A stretch of DNA of 64,000 nucleotides from Pseudevernia furfuracea (Eukaryota; Ascomycota; Lecanoromycetes; Lecanorales; Parmeliaceae): NCBI GenBank assembly GCA_022315425.1, contig JAIUPT010000036.1, positions 186,001-250,000 of the forward strand, in the 5' to 3' direction. Every line of letters begins with the position of its first letter. The stretch's first letter is position 1. The position numbers were made by a program, and so were the translations under genes. Of this stretch, positions 1-11,327 are shown one piece after another. The notes under the pieces were generated by a model. That model was not told where the DNA came from, made no database searches, and worked only from the letters and a program-made list of their open reading frames with translations.

Positions 1-623
1 TTCTGCGATTCTGCCACATTCGGTTTGGTAAGAAAGAAAAGGGACATTGTTGTATGGCAAGCGGCACAGGTCAATGCTATTTCCTTTTTGCCAACTTATT
101 GCGAAATTATTTGGTCGAAGACTGTGACTGTGCGCCTTTGGCGACATCGGTGTGCCCGTCTCGGTCCAGGCCCAAGCCATGCGGACCATATCACATGCTC
201 GCTTGACCTTTCTGTTTCGAGTTGTGGATTTTGAATCGAGTCGATTGAACCAGCACCAGTTCAGATGTGGTGAAGACCAGAAGAACGGAGTGAATTGTGA
301 TCGATCGAACAATGTGTGTTGAGTTCGATGATTTGATCGGTTGAATTCTTAAAAGGGACCTGATACCCTCCCCCCTTTTGATACAATCCCTTATCCGGGT
401 AGAGCTTCCGGGGAAGATTGGGGCCAGACCCGACACTTAAGCAAGCACTCAAGACCGTGTCCCGCTCAACGGTAAGTTATAGCTTATTTTAGCACGCCTC
501 TGGCCTCTTTGGTCATTCATTACCCCTATCTACCAAGATCCATTTCCAATCCAAAACACTAGTCACCTTAATCAAGGTACCGCTCATCTGACTCAGGCCT
601 TCTACTCCTTCACAAGCTCAGCT
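1..623. other. Intergenic, no gene recognised
   Basis: No open frame here shows a recognisable domain or a convincing start and intron structure. The stretch lies downstream of the 3' end of the broken tyrosinase gene. Short frames in several phases have low-complexity translations and look like chance. Confidence 0.5.
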
Positions 624-3129
624 TCATGGAGGCACTACACCACGAGCCAACCCAGTCCCATCCCCCCTTCCACCTCCCCGCGCATTGGTCGTGATATCAG
701 CATGAACCGTAACGTCCGGCGCATAGATCGGCGGCTTAGTATCATCCTCCGGAATCGTAACCTCATTAGAAACCACAAAGACTTTCAACCCACCGACAAC
801 ACTCCTGTCGTCGAGAACAGTGCCATCAGACTGTACCCCGATCAGCAACATATCCCTTCAAAGCAAAGTGGAGTCGTCGCGAGGGAGTGCCATACCTTCA
901 CAACCCTCCAATGCAGCTCTCTGGTCAGATAATCCACCACGTCCCTCTCCGCCAACCCAGAAATGATTCCCGCCAACTACCTCTCGACGAGCGCAATCGC
1001 CAGCGGAACCTGTCCAGTCACTAGTGTCCGATCGCGCTGATCGTCCCGACATTTCCCGCAACCGGTGGTGCTCGGTTGACCCAAGGGCGCAAATGTTCCC
1101 ACATGGGTGGGTGAGATTGGCCATAGGGCGGCATCTGTCCCGTCATCTGGGGGACCCAAGAAGACGTGGACGGGAGTAAGCGCCGTCCAAGGTGTGTTTT
1201 TCGGCCTTGATGTTGGTCATCCACTCGAGGTATTTGTTGTCCGGGGCGAGATCGCGCAGGAACGGCTTCGATGGTTCCAGGGAGGTTTTGAGGAGCGTTT
1301 CAGAATCTGGCAAGTGCTCGAGGAGGGTTCCTAGGGACGCCGCGGTGGCAGGGACCACCTTCTCATCGATCTGCGCTGCGATATGTGCACGAGGTAGGAG
1401 ATCGGCTCCAGCAGTGAGGATGTGCTTCTTGCTCTCCTGGATTTGTTTTTGGCAATGAACCGTAGATTTTCCCAATTATGATGAACAGCTCTTCTTTGTC
1501 AGCTTGAGAGGTGGGATATTTCGAACCTGCCGTTTCAGGATATGAGTATCCAAAATCCTTGGTGCTTTGGACCGTCTTTGAGGTAAACCAGGAGTTTACA
1601 TCTGGTCGGAACGGATAAAGCGGGCTGTCAATTGTTTCTACGCCGCGAATTGGGGTCGTGAAGTTATCCTGTCCAGCTTCTCTTTCCACGACGAAAGTGT
1701 CACGGTTTTGGTTGTCCTCGTGTAGGGCTTGCCAGATATCACAGAGCTGATCAATGTTTCTGTACTGGAGTCAGGATTGTCGATTGGCTTGCAGGCAACT
1801 TACGTATGATCTGGAGAAAGTCAGCGGATACCTCAGTCATCGAAGGACACTCACGCAGCCAGAATATTGGGTCGAAAGCAGACCTCTCTATACCGCTCAT
1901 ATGGCCTCCACTACCAACCAGGACGTGAACAGTACTGTGAATATCCTCTAAGCTCCCCCAATTCGTTCTATCTTCGACGTTCTTGCCGACTTTACTTTGT
2001 CTAAGCTCGTTGTTGCTCATGGCCGGAAAGGTCTTGTAAGCTTGAAGTACCCAAGCCGTGCGTTCCGCCAGATTGGCTTCTGGTATGAATATGGGAAGTC
2101 CGTCCCACGTTGCCGGAACGGGAAGACCGTCCTCTGTTGAGGGATCCTCATAGAAGCGCTTCATCTTTGCTTGGAGCTCACTCTCCGGCTTTCCGGAACT
2201 TGGATGTCGGACAGTAGTTTTGAAGGGTTCGCCGGACCGATCTGTCAGCAGTTGACAAGGACCGGTTCACTGCGACAACAACACACGCCAAGCCCGGGGA
2301 CGTGACGCAACCAGGATCAAAGATGGCCGCCGAAGCAGGCGCGAAAAAAATGGAAACGGAATGGAGCACATACTGTGATAGAAGTTGGAGTATTTTCGGC
2401 GAACGGATACCCGAGCAAGGGGTTATACTTTTTCTCCCATGACACTTGCACTGGTTCCAGTAAAGGAGGTCCTTCCTCATGGTAATCTGCATCCAGGGGT
2501 TCTTTTGGGAACATCTAGGTGTCCTTTCTTGCCCAATCCCAAAAGGGGATCCGGAATCTGTTTGCCAGTGTCACGTATTTCTGCTTTTCAGGGTGACTGG
2601 GATCGATTTGGCGGGCAACTTCCTGGACATGACCACATAACGCGGACTGGAAGAATTAGATTGTATGCAAAATGGGAAAATCCAGCAAACCTCAAATAAC
2701 GCCAGGTAAGGGCGATGCCAGGTTACTTAAGGAACAAAATTGAGGTGTGAGTACAAAAACCCCCCCATCATATTCAAAGGCCTTCTTTCTAGCTGGAATA
2801 TCTTTGTTCCATTCTTCATTCGGCCATGTCTGATGTGGAAGGCCATGGATACCTTTCAAGTTAGCCGGGACGACAGAAGAAGTCTCTCTTCGCGTACCGG
2901 CAATCTGAAAGTACGACAATGGATCCTCTGCGGAGACGTGCTGAAATTTCTTGAGGCCTTCGAGGTAAGAAGGATACTTCTGCTCCTTGGATAGATCACG
3001 AAGATCTTGACGGACGGGAATCTCTTCTGCAACAGTTTCAGTGCGTACTGAGCCAAAGTTCCAGGAGACCTGACCACCTGGAGCTACCGGGACTCCCCTG
3101 GCCAAATATTTGCTCCAATCACTGGACAT
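624..3129 (-). pseudogene. Tyrosinase (polyphenol oxidase), broken copy
   Basis: The encoded family oxidises monophenols to o-quinones with a binuclear copper centre, typically for melanin or phenolic metabolism. Reading from the ATG at 3129, I see the N-terminal YFQIAG...IHGLP motif, the CuA stretch (CTHTS, then TWHRPYLALFE), IPFWDWA, the CuB stretch (DIHSTVH, GGHM, FDPIFWLHH after joining introns of 44 and 45 nt, then NIDQLCDIW), the ALWP..PTHVGTFAP and CGKC motifs, and a C-terminal HWRV domain. The frame is broken at several points: the G-run at 2760-2766 and a second shift near 2720-2735 (between CTHTSILF and TWHRP), a TAG at 2515-2517, +1 shifts near 1458 and 1172, and a TAG at 977-979 where the family has Tyr. 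Splice sites remain recognisable, so decay looks recent, unless some shifts are assembly errors. Domain identity is certain; loss of function is very likely. Confidence 0.88.
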
Positions 3130-5362
3130 GATGTTGATTAAACCTCGTCGGTACGATTCTTTTGGGACTCAACCCGATGTAGCTGAGGCAGTTGAAGGAG
3201 CTCGGAACTACGCTCAAAGATATAGTCCACGTTGAAGTGCATTCTGCGTGAAACGACCAATACACTATCTCCTTCACTTATCGAATCTAAACCAAATTTC
3301 ACTCCAAAAGATAGACAGACATTGTGGTTGGCTGAGAGAGGGGGGAGGGGTGGACAAGGATCTCTTTGCCATCCGTATTCCACACTGCATAGTGAATCAC
3401 CAAAAGCAATCCCGCCTTTAACCCGATTTGGCACATAGCAGTCGTTTTTACTCGGTTTCGACCGGAAATGCAATCTACTAAGATATGCATACTACTGTAT
3501 TTCTCGAAGAGTAGTAGTAACACATAACGTATTAATGTTCTGAACAGAGATGAAATCGAGTATAGAAGGACTTAGTATTATCCAACATTGTTATATTGAA
3601 CATTGCATGTCCTAGTAGATTTGCTTCAGCCTTTAGGGGGGAAGAGGGTGAGAGTACGCGGCTTAGCGGGAACCTGACGGGGTGCTTTCTTGCTTTTTTG
3701 ACAGCTGAAAATCTCCTGGTTGCATTAGCGCCGTTGAGACGACTACCACAAAGTAGTCGTGGCTTGAGTTGTGGCCAGCTGAACAGCGTGGGGGCAGCCC
3801 ACGCTACTTCCATGCGGCCATATCAAAAAGCAACAGCGTAGGAAGCACGACTGCAGAAGGACTGCCCGAAAGTGTATCTATTGAGGGAGACGATGCAAGC
3901 ATAGCACACGGGAGGGAACACCGTGCCGCCAGACACGGTCAAAAAGATAATGTGTATGTTCGCTGCTGATATGAGCTGGCTCGGCACACGGAGGTGCTGG
4001 CAGCGCCACGGTTTCCGCCGTTGCACTTCATCTGAGACCTATTACATTATCCTTTGAACAATGCCTCCCGCAGCCTTCCCGCGGGGCGACTGCATCAGCC
4101 CCCCCCTGTTCTGGGGTAGTTTCTAGGACATGAAGCGGGGATCGAACTGAAGACTTTATTGGTTCCGGTTCGATCTGCCCAAATCCCGCATTCACTTCGA
4201 CCATACATGAAGCCGACGCGTCAATCAAGAAGGATGCCGTTGGGTCAGTTCAAGGGTGTGGCCCATCGATGTCAACTGCAGTTCGCCAAGCTCGAAATGA
4301 TCGGATGAAGGGCGGTCTAGGTTTTGCAGAACCAAGATGGCTTGCAGCACTAGACGTATGCCTTCCATCTTGAATTGCCCTGCTGCAGATGAACGGACGG
4401 GTCACTTTTCAAGCGCTCTAGCACCGGAGGTAAAGAGGTCGTTCCTAGCTTGCCCATTGGTGTCAAGTGACCAGAGAGCTCCAAAAGTTGGTTGGAAAGG
4501 AAACTGGGTAATGGCGAAGTGATTGGGCTGATGTGATGTGCCGAATGCCCTTTTTCGCAAGACAACGATGCCGGAGCAGCTGCTCAGTGCTTGAACGATA
4601 CCAGTCCTAAGAAGACCCGGGAGACCTGTTCTGTCGACAACACGACCATTGGTGGAGCACAGCGCGACAGGCATTGCACAGTCGACATTGATGTATTCGG
4701 GTTGCCGACCCAAATTGTGAAAGTGATTGAAAGCGAGCTTGTGAGCTTGGTCGTTTTTCTGCGGTGTTGATTGTTCCGCGCCCGAAAGTCGAAAAGGCGG
4801 AGAAGATGGTTACCCTGGCTGACTCAAAAAAAAGCGGTGTGTATGAGCTTAGACACCGTGATGCACGTTCCGCGTTGACGAGTTGATGTTGCAGTAGCGA
4901 TGCGACCCCAAGCACTGCTCGACAACAACGCGTTTGCTCGCAACGGTCAAGAGGGGTATGATCAGCCGAAGCTGCTCTGCATAACCTTTCATAGACATTT
5001 GATGCTGGCAAGAGCAAGAAGGGACCTTTGTCCCAACTGACGAAGAGCTCTAAGTGTTCCAAAGGCTCTCGAATCCTCTCACTCGACGTTTATTAAATGC
5101 TCGTGAACGAACGCTGTGATATACAGAAGACTTTGTCATCTGACTTGTAAAAGTTGTACAGTTGAAATTCGAATCTATGGGGTCGTGCGTTGGGTCTTCC
5201 CATGCCAAGTATTCGCAAAGGTTTTGAGTTATTGTAAGATACGCTAAAGTGTTTGGCACGCGGATTTCCCTCCGCTCCCCAAGACAGAGCATGCATTACA
5301 ATCCATCTTTAGACACTAAACTTCCGGAGTCCAGAGTCTTCAAGTACAAAGCCGAGCACCCA
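3130..5362. other. Intergenic, gene-poor, with two adjacent hairpins
   Basis: A frame on the minus strand at 4607-5062 and shorter ones elsewhere have no recognisable motif. The only clear structure is a pair of perfect inverted repeats at 3740-3759 and 3785-3805, listed separately. Confidence 0.5.
3740..3805. repeat. Two adjacent perfect inverted repeats
   Basis: A 7-bp stem (3740-3746 with 3753-3759, 6-nt loop) is followed 25 nt later by an 8-bp stem (3785-3792 with 3798-3805, 5-nt loop). Both are GC-containing and perfect. No gene recognised around them explains them. They could be a structured RNA, the core of a small non-autonomous element, or chance. Confidence 0.5.
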
Positions 5363-8056
5363 TCACTTCTCTTTCGTCTCCTGTCCTAGCCCAGTCCCAT
5401 TCCTCCGCCCTTCAATCACAGCAGCCAGAAGCTTCCCCACCGCCTCTAGATCGCCCAGTAAACCCACATGTCCCCTCTCCGTCCTCACTTTCCCACCCTT
5501 TGCACAGACGTAGCCTGGCGGCAACATAGCTGCCCGAGCAAGACAAACCCCATCGCCACTCGCGAACTGCAGATCATCATACGCATCCGCGCATCTGATC
5601 CCGTCACGGGAAGCAACGCGAGCAGCCACCACAGTTGGGGTGTTATTGGCATATAGGATTGCAAGGGGAGGGTAACGATTCTTGAAAGTGTGGTCCGGAT
5701 TATGAGCCATCTCCGATTTGAACGCTATTGTCTGGTCGAGCGTGCGTTGGAGATAAACCAAGGCTTCTGGGAGAGGAATGGTGCTCTGAGGGGCATTGCC
5801 TTTCTGAGATAAAGAGGAAGATGGTCCCATTTGAGGGTCGAGAGAGCGGGCAGATGAAGCATTTGCGACATCGTTTACCTTGGTGGAAGCGGTGTTGGCT
5901 GCATCTGCGAGTGTGGATTTGTCGTCTCGTGAGCGAGAGAGGGATGATTTCCTGCTAGGTAATGCGATTGAAGGGAAGGATGGAAGCATATCAGCCACTG
6001 AGCCCAAGAGGCTCTTGTTCTCCGGAGGGTGTACAGGAGGCAGCGCCGGAGCTATGCAAGGAGACCAGGCATACTGCTTCCAATGCTCCACGTCAAAGAA
6101 ATTTACCGAGTACTCTTCTTTGGTCCTCTTGTTAATGAAGCATTTGCCATCTTCTGGCAGCAAAAGAAAGCTACTTCGTAGTGTAAAGTTGACCTGGGCA
6201 GTGAGAACATTTGAACTTAGAAGTACTTCATCGCCATTCCGCAAAGGCCCAAGGATGTTGACACAGTGCTGTGGAACGCCAGCATATACCACGCCTCCGA
6301 AGAGCTCCGGTCGTTGATTGACCGAATGTCGCGTGATCAGACCGCCCATGCTGTGTGCAAGGATGATTGCTCCCCTTTTCTGGTCAGGTAAATCATCCGC
6401 ATTGCATTGTAACTTTTCGAGGAATTCAATAAGCCTCCGACTAAGCAGATGTGGACTTAACCTCCAGTCGTAACCATAGTCATGAACTCGTAAGGTACCA
6501 TCTTGAGCATTTTTGCAAGCCCGTAATCGCTTCAGGAGGCGTCTACCCATATCGACGGGACCGATGTGACTCAGCATGCCCGATGCATATATGTGGTCTT
6601 TCATGTTCTCTTCGTCTTCTGGCTGGAGTCCCACTTCTAGATCGACCTTGCGAATATTAAGACCAACTTTGATAGGAACCCATAGCTGACGATTAGGTGG
6701 CTTGGCAGATCGCAGTATAGATCCTCGATATCCACCCATGACTACCAGATCTCCTGTCAGGTGTTCGAGAGCTTGCTCCAGGTAAGGATGAGTTGATTTT
6801 GGTTTTTTATCTGCTGGGGTGCCGTTCATCCCCGACAACTGTAGACCCTGAGATGCTGCACCATGAATGTCATAGGCTCGAGCATGGGCAATGGCTTCTC
6901 CATTAGTGATCCGCATTGGGGCTTTGGCCTCACTCTGAGCCCGAGGTCTTATAAAATCAGGTCGGAAAGCGTCAAGATTTAGACTAGATACATTCGGCAA
7001 TCGAGGTAGTCTGATGCTAGAATCCTGAAGACTGTCTTTTATTGCCTTCATCCTACTGTTGACCTGGTCCTGTACATTCTCCCACCTGCTATCGTCTCCA
7101 AGCGAGGAACCTGTAGAGGTAGCTCTGCGAAGCATTAGAGACTGATCAGAAGTGGACCGATGTAACCGTGAGCCGTGAGGCGAGAGGGCAGTCGTTTCCG
7201 ACGATGGCCTTCCGTCTCTCGTATTAGGGCTTGGGCTTTGGCGCGTGTCTGGATACAATTTTGCGCTTGGGTTCCCATCACATGACAAGCCGGGTGCTAT
7301 ATCATCTTGTCCTATCGCAAGGTCACCACTTGGCCGCCTTCCGGACGGATTCCCAAAGCCCAAGCCTGACTTCATATCAGCGAATGTACTGGCCCTTTTC
7401 TGCCTTGTAGCACCTCTCTGATTTGGGGAGCGAGACCGGGTACTGCTAAGCATTGACGAAAGGCTAGGAATCGAGATGTCTCTGAGGTTTGGCGTCTTGG
7501 GTAGAGAGGGGAGATTCAGGCTGGAGAGATAACGCCTGACATTCAGATCTGATAGAATACTTGTAGGTTCCATCGCCTGACGATCCTGACCATGTGTCTT
7601 CGTTTTTTCAAACGGCCTAGGCTTTGCTCTCCATGGTGAAGGGAGGGTAAGGGAGTTTTGTCTCTGTGTTGATGTGAAGGGCTCCTCATTGGAGTGACGG
7701 GGTTTCTTTAGCTCTCCATCCACACCAGCATCTTCCTGACTATGTTCGTTGTCATTGGTAGCACCGTCAAACATGCCAACTCCATCCAGGCTTCCCATGG
7801 CCGCAGCCTTTTCCGCAGCGGGTGTCTGAGGCGACACCAATCTTGTCTGGGCTCTGCTGATGCTGACTCCAACAACTGAATGCGCATCCTCTTCAAGCAT
7901 TGGGGTGCCGTCTTGTTGCTCATCTGGAGAAGAGCCATCGCGATCAGGAGGGAAGATGGACTGGAAACGTGGCTCTGGCATACGTATATGCAATGGCTTG
8001 CCCGACGAGGCATTCGGAACCGCATAAGCCGGGGAGGAGGTGGTTTCGGATGTCAT
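5363..8056 (-). CDS. LCAT/PDAT-type alpha/beta-hydrolase (lipase or acyltransferase)
   Basis: Intron-free frame of 897 residues from an ATG at 8056. The first roughly 400 residues are Ser/Pro/Arg-rich and probably disordered. From about residue 430 it has the lecithin:cholesterol acyltransferase-like fold: a GGYRGSILR strand, a VHDYGYDWRLSP segment, and the nucleophile elbow AHSMGG with Ser569 as the predicted catalytic serine. A late SGDGVC Asp and an ERGHVGLL His are good candidates for the rest of the triad. Family members hydrolyse or transfer acyl groups of phospholipids and neutral lipids. I cannot tell lipase from acyltransferase. A linker at about 680-770 is again Ser-rich, as in fungal orthologues. 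No signal peptide or membrane segment is evident, so a cytosolic or membrane-peripheral enzyme is likely. The frame is intact throughout. Confidence 0.85.
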   Translation of the reverse strand: MTSETTSSPAYAVPNASSGKPLHIRMPEPRFQSIFPPDRDGSSPDEQQDGTPMLEEDAHSVVGVSISRAQTRLVSPQTPAAEKAAAMGSLDGVGMFDGATNDNEHSQEDAGVDGELKKPRHSNEEPFTSTQRQNSLTLPSPWRAKPRPFEKTKTHGQDRQAMEPTSILSDLNVRRYLSSLNLPSLPKTPNLRDISIPSLSSMLSSTRSRSPNQRGATRQKRASTFADMKSGLGFGNPSGRRPSGDLAIGQDDIAPGLSCDGNPSAKLYPDTRQSPSPNTRDGRPSSETTALSPHGSRLHRSTSDQSLMLRRATSTGSSLGDDSRWENVQDQVNSRMKAIKDSLQDSSIRLPRLPNVSSLNLDAFRPDFIRPRAQSEAKAPMRITNGEAIAHARAYDIHGAASQGLQLSGMNGTPADKKPKSTHPYLEQALEHLTGDLVVMGGYRGSILRSAKPPNRQLWVPIKVGLNIRKVDLEVGLQPEDEENMKDHIYASGMLSHIGPVDMGRRLLKRLRACKNAQDGTLRVHDYGYDWRLSPHLLSRRLIEFLEKLQCNADDLPDQKRGAIILAHSMGGLITRHSVNQRPELFGGVVYAGVPQHCVNILGPLRNGDEVLLSSNVLTAQVNFTLRSSFLLLPEDGKCFINKRTKEEYSVNFFDVEHWKQYAWSPCIAPALPPVHPPENKSLLGSVADMLPSFPSIALPSRKSSLSRSRDDKSTLADAANTASTKVNDVANASSARSLDPQMGPSSSLSQKGNAPQSTIPLPEALVYLQRTLDQTIAFKSEMAHNPDHTFKNRYPPLAILYANNTPTVVAARVASRDGIRCADAYDDLQFASGDGVCLARAAMLPPGYVCAKGGKVRTERGHVGLLGDLEAVGKLLAAVIEGRRNGTGLGQETKEK

Positions 8057-10066
8057 TGCTGTTACATTAACGTAGCCAATTCAGGAGCAATGTGGGCGTT
8101 GGTAACACTGGACTGCTTTGTTTCAAAAGCGGAGCGGCGGATGATGAATAGTGCGAGTCAATCGGGAATGAGATCTGTTGGCAGCATGGTGCCAATTATC
8201 ACGATACAGTCACATTCTGAGGTCAACACAGGAAGCATGAGTAAGGTAAGTAAGCATTAATTATTCACGCACATGGACTTGGATAGGATTTGGCCCGCTT
8301 CAGCCCGGTAAGTATCTGGCTTTTCTTTCATCCTTCGTGAATTTAGTAAGTATACGTGTAAGGAAAGATATTTTGGATACTGCTTTCACTTGCTATTATG
8401 TATTATTGAGGAGGCATTTATGACGCTGTTCGTGAAACAAAACAAAATACGCCTTCCTTCCCTCTTTTATGTATGCATCACGTCAATGCACTTTAAAGAA
8501 TCAAGCTCAATGCCAAGAAGACAGAAATCTGCCCCGACCTCACCCCCAAACCGGCATCGGGTGAGCGCCGCTTTACCCTCACACTTCCCCTCAATACTTA
8601 ACATTTCTTTGGCTCTAGATGCCCCCACTCGACTTCTCACCTCTCGGCTCATACTTGCCGCAGTGGTCACCCTCCTTTGTATCTCGATTGACACCAAGAA
8701 TACGCCAGAGGCTGCGACGATCGTTCCTTTACCGAGGCTTTATCCCCTTCGAACCTCGAACTACGTGACCTTCCGTGGTTTCACCCCTTCCTCAGCGCTC
8801 CTGGGGTTCGCTCAGTCGACCCTTCTCATATCCCTGGGAACGGCGCTGTAACTGCCCTACCAGCTTGTATTCACAGGCGGCCAGTTGTAACCATAGCGAT
8901 CGGAAAGACCTCAACAACGAGAAGGGCCGCGTTGCGATGGACTTGGCCAAAGGCTTGTTCGGGTGATTGATGGGATTGAAAGAATGAGTACGCCTCACAC
9001 TATGGTAGAGCGACAGTTGCTGCGCCTTCGGTGGAAGGCCGACGCACCGGCGACGTTGCTAGAGTGGGGATAGCGACAGGGCAACTTCGTCAGCATTTGG
9101 TACGAGCCCAGGCACCACCCTTTGCCCATGTGGCAGGGGCAGCGGCGAGCGCGCACAGACGTGTACTGTCTCCCAACGCCGAAAGACGACTCTCGGACAT
9201 TGGCGTGGGCCGGTGATGAACCCCCGCAATGGATCTGGAGGGCGCTGATTAGGGACCTCGATCCGAGTGCGGGTCAGCTGGTTTTCAGGCATCAGCCATT
9301 GCTGACGTGGCGATGGCTTGATCGCGAGGACGGACGTATGTACTACCCAGTGATGCTTGGATCAGGAGCTGGGTGCCTCGAGGGACGACATTTTTCATGA
9401 GCCGTTTCGCCGAACACTCTTTGAGGGCGCCAATTACAGCGGTGAGCCTGTTGCTCGTGATCTCGATGGCTCCAGCCGCGCCGACGCCGAGTCTTAGACG
9501 ATTGGTGGAGCACTGCGAGGCGGACGGCGGTGATGGTACAACTGGCCGCTGCGGTGGAGCTCAATCGAGGTATAAGGTCAAGAGGGACAGGGGATGGCTA
9601 AATGAGCATCGAGGCGGTAGAGACGCGAGATTCTGGAAATGAGTCCCTGAGGACAGGGCGATGAAGCCTCGAGATGTGGTCCTGGTATTTCGATGGGTAT
9701 CATGAAAGACGGGGTGTAGCCGACGCCTCCTGGTAGCCTTAGCTTAAAGGTCTCGGCTGCTCCAGCCGACGACCTCTAAACAATAAAAGTGGACTGCGAG
9801 TGGTGCAGCGGCGCGTTGGCTGCAGAGGATGCCTGAATGCGAGCCTCTAAACGGCTAAATGGTATTCGAAGGCCTGCCCCCTAAGATGTCAGGGGTGCTG
9901 GGAGATCGGCTATACGTGGTCTCTGGAGTATGCGGGAGAATAAGAGGGATCTGTGTGCGGGGACGAGGGCAGCGAAGGTCCTACCAAAGCTTAGGTATAT
10001 AAGGCCCGCCCTCTGCCATCTCAATTAGCCTCGTACTTTCCACGCCACCATCCAGAAGCTCGGCCG
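8057..10066. other. Intergenic, possible unrecognised gene remnants
   Basis: Besides the upstream region of the lipase gene, this holds a stretch at about 8510-8966 (+) that may be a small two-exon gene or relic. ATG at 8511 is followed by a plausible GTGAGC...CTCTAG intron leading into a short aromatic and Arg-rich frame that soon hits a stop. A GC-rich stretch at 9030-9640 has Trp/Arg-rich plus-strand frames without motifs. I assign no function to either. Confidence 0.35.
9996..10002 (+). promoter_or_regulatory. TATA-like box upstream of the chromodomain gene
   Basis: A TATATAA heptamer lies 65 bp before the ATG at 10067, in an otherwise GC-rich stretch. Position and sequence fit a core promoter TATA element. 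This is inference from sequence only. Confidence 0.45.
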
Positions 10067-11327
10067 ATGTTACGCTCTCTTTTCCACCTACAAAGCGACT
10101 CTGCGATGGACCTTGCCGATTTCGATATTATCGAAGTTGTCAACCTGGCCAGTCCCCTGCCAACCGATTCTTGTGAGCAAGTCTACGAGCCGGCACTGGA
10201 CCTCGGCCACAATTATGGCGATTACAACAAAGAGAACCAACCCCATTCTTCCATTGAAAAAGTACTACGTGATGTCAAAGAAGCACAAGACCTGCAGTAT
10301 ACAGGAGCAAGCCTGGCAATCGGAGAAAAGCCAGCTGACAGCGCCGTTGACTTTTCTATCTCCAGCGACTCCATTGATATGCCCCTTCTCGAATCACCAC
10401 GAGATGAAGACACCAGTGGGGACAGGTATTCTAGAATCCTCCAAGCGCACAGCGGGCAATGCAGGCTTGCACGAGGGGCCCGAAGCAGGTCAGAGAAGGT
10501 CCGACGTACAGGTCAGTCCGGAGGCCTAAATCGCTGTATACCGCGTCTAGTGATTCTTGAAAGACCCTATCGACGACACAGACAATGCCGTCGAGGACAT
10601 GAGCGACCTAGAGTTCGCACAGATCCGCTCGCTACCCAAGCCTGTCTTCCGACGAGCGCCATCAAAGCGAGACCTACAGGAACTCGAGGATACAAGAATC
10701 TCAAATCGATCTAGTAGGACTGACGGCAGTCAAGATGAGCCCCGTGCCTTTCTGACCAGCTTCCAGGCCACTCTAACGTATTTTAGATGACCCTCTCGTC
10801 GTTTGAGATAACGATGAAAAGCCTAGCGAGACTGACCGTTCTATCAGGGCTACGAGCGTGGAGTCCAAGATTGACCCTATAACCTTGCAAAGCTCCCCCC
10901 TCAGGGAACAGGCGGAGGCGCACGGTTGCTCGAGTACTCATGCTACCGAACCTACCACCGCACCCATCGATCGCCCGACCTCCCCAAGTGCCTCTTTGCC
11001 CCAGCTTCCGTGTGGGCGAGTCGTCGGGGAAGATGATTGCAGAGGAGCAGCGGCCGTAAGTCCTCCCAGCATCATCACCCCGCCACTTCCCCAGCAATCC
11101 GAGGCCCGAACTTCAATACTTGAACAGGACGAATGGGAGATCCTAAGGATCGTTGGTAAGAGACGGTTGGAAAGGCTATGAAATATAGGGTGCGCTGGAA
11201 GGATACTTGGCTGCCCAGGAGCGAATTCGGGAACGCTCAGCGGTTGCTGCGGGAGTTTGAGGTACACGGCCGAGCGCGCTGTGTCCGCAAATGGAGCAGA
11301 CCAGGTCGCGCAGACAAACGTCGATGA
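10067..11327 (+). pseudogene. Chromodomain protein gene, frameshifted
   Basis: The ATG at 10067 opens an acidic, Ser-rich frame (MDLADFDIIEVV..., KENQPHSS...). The acidic character then continues in other frames (for example SDLEFAQIRSLPKPVFRRAP near 10600-10680), which could reflect introns near 10426-10464 and 10512-10562, or shifts. The C-terminus is a chromodomain: EWEILRIVGKRR at 11130-11166, then in the next frame YRVRWKDTWLPRSEFGNAQ and LLREFE, ending at 11327. A single missing base near 11165 separates the two halves, so as written the chromodomain is cut after its first strand. Chromodomains read methyl-lysine on histones; small fungal genes of this kind are often variable in number. 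The domain call is firm; the upstream structure is uncertain. Confidence 0.68.

Noticed and set aside
4130..4200. tRNA-like B-box sequences (for example the reverse complement of GGATCGAACT)
   Set aside because: No matching A-box, acceptor stem or anticodon arm could be folded around them.
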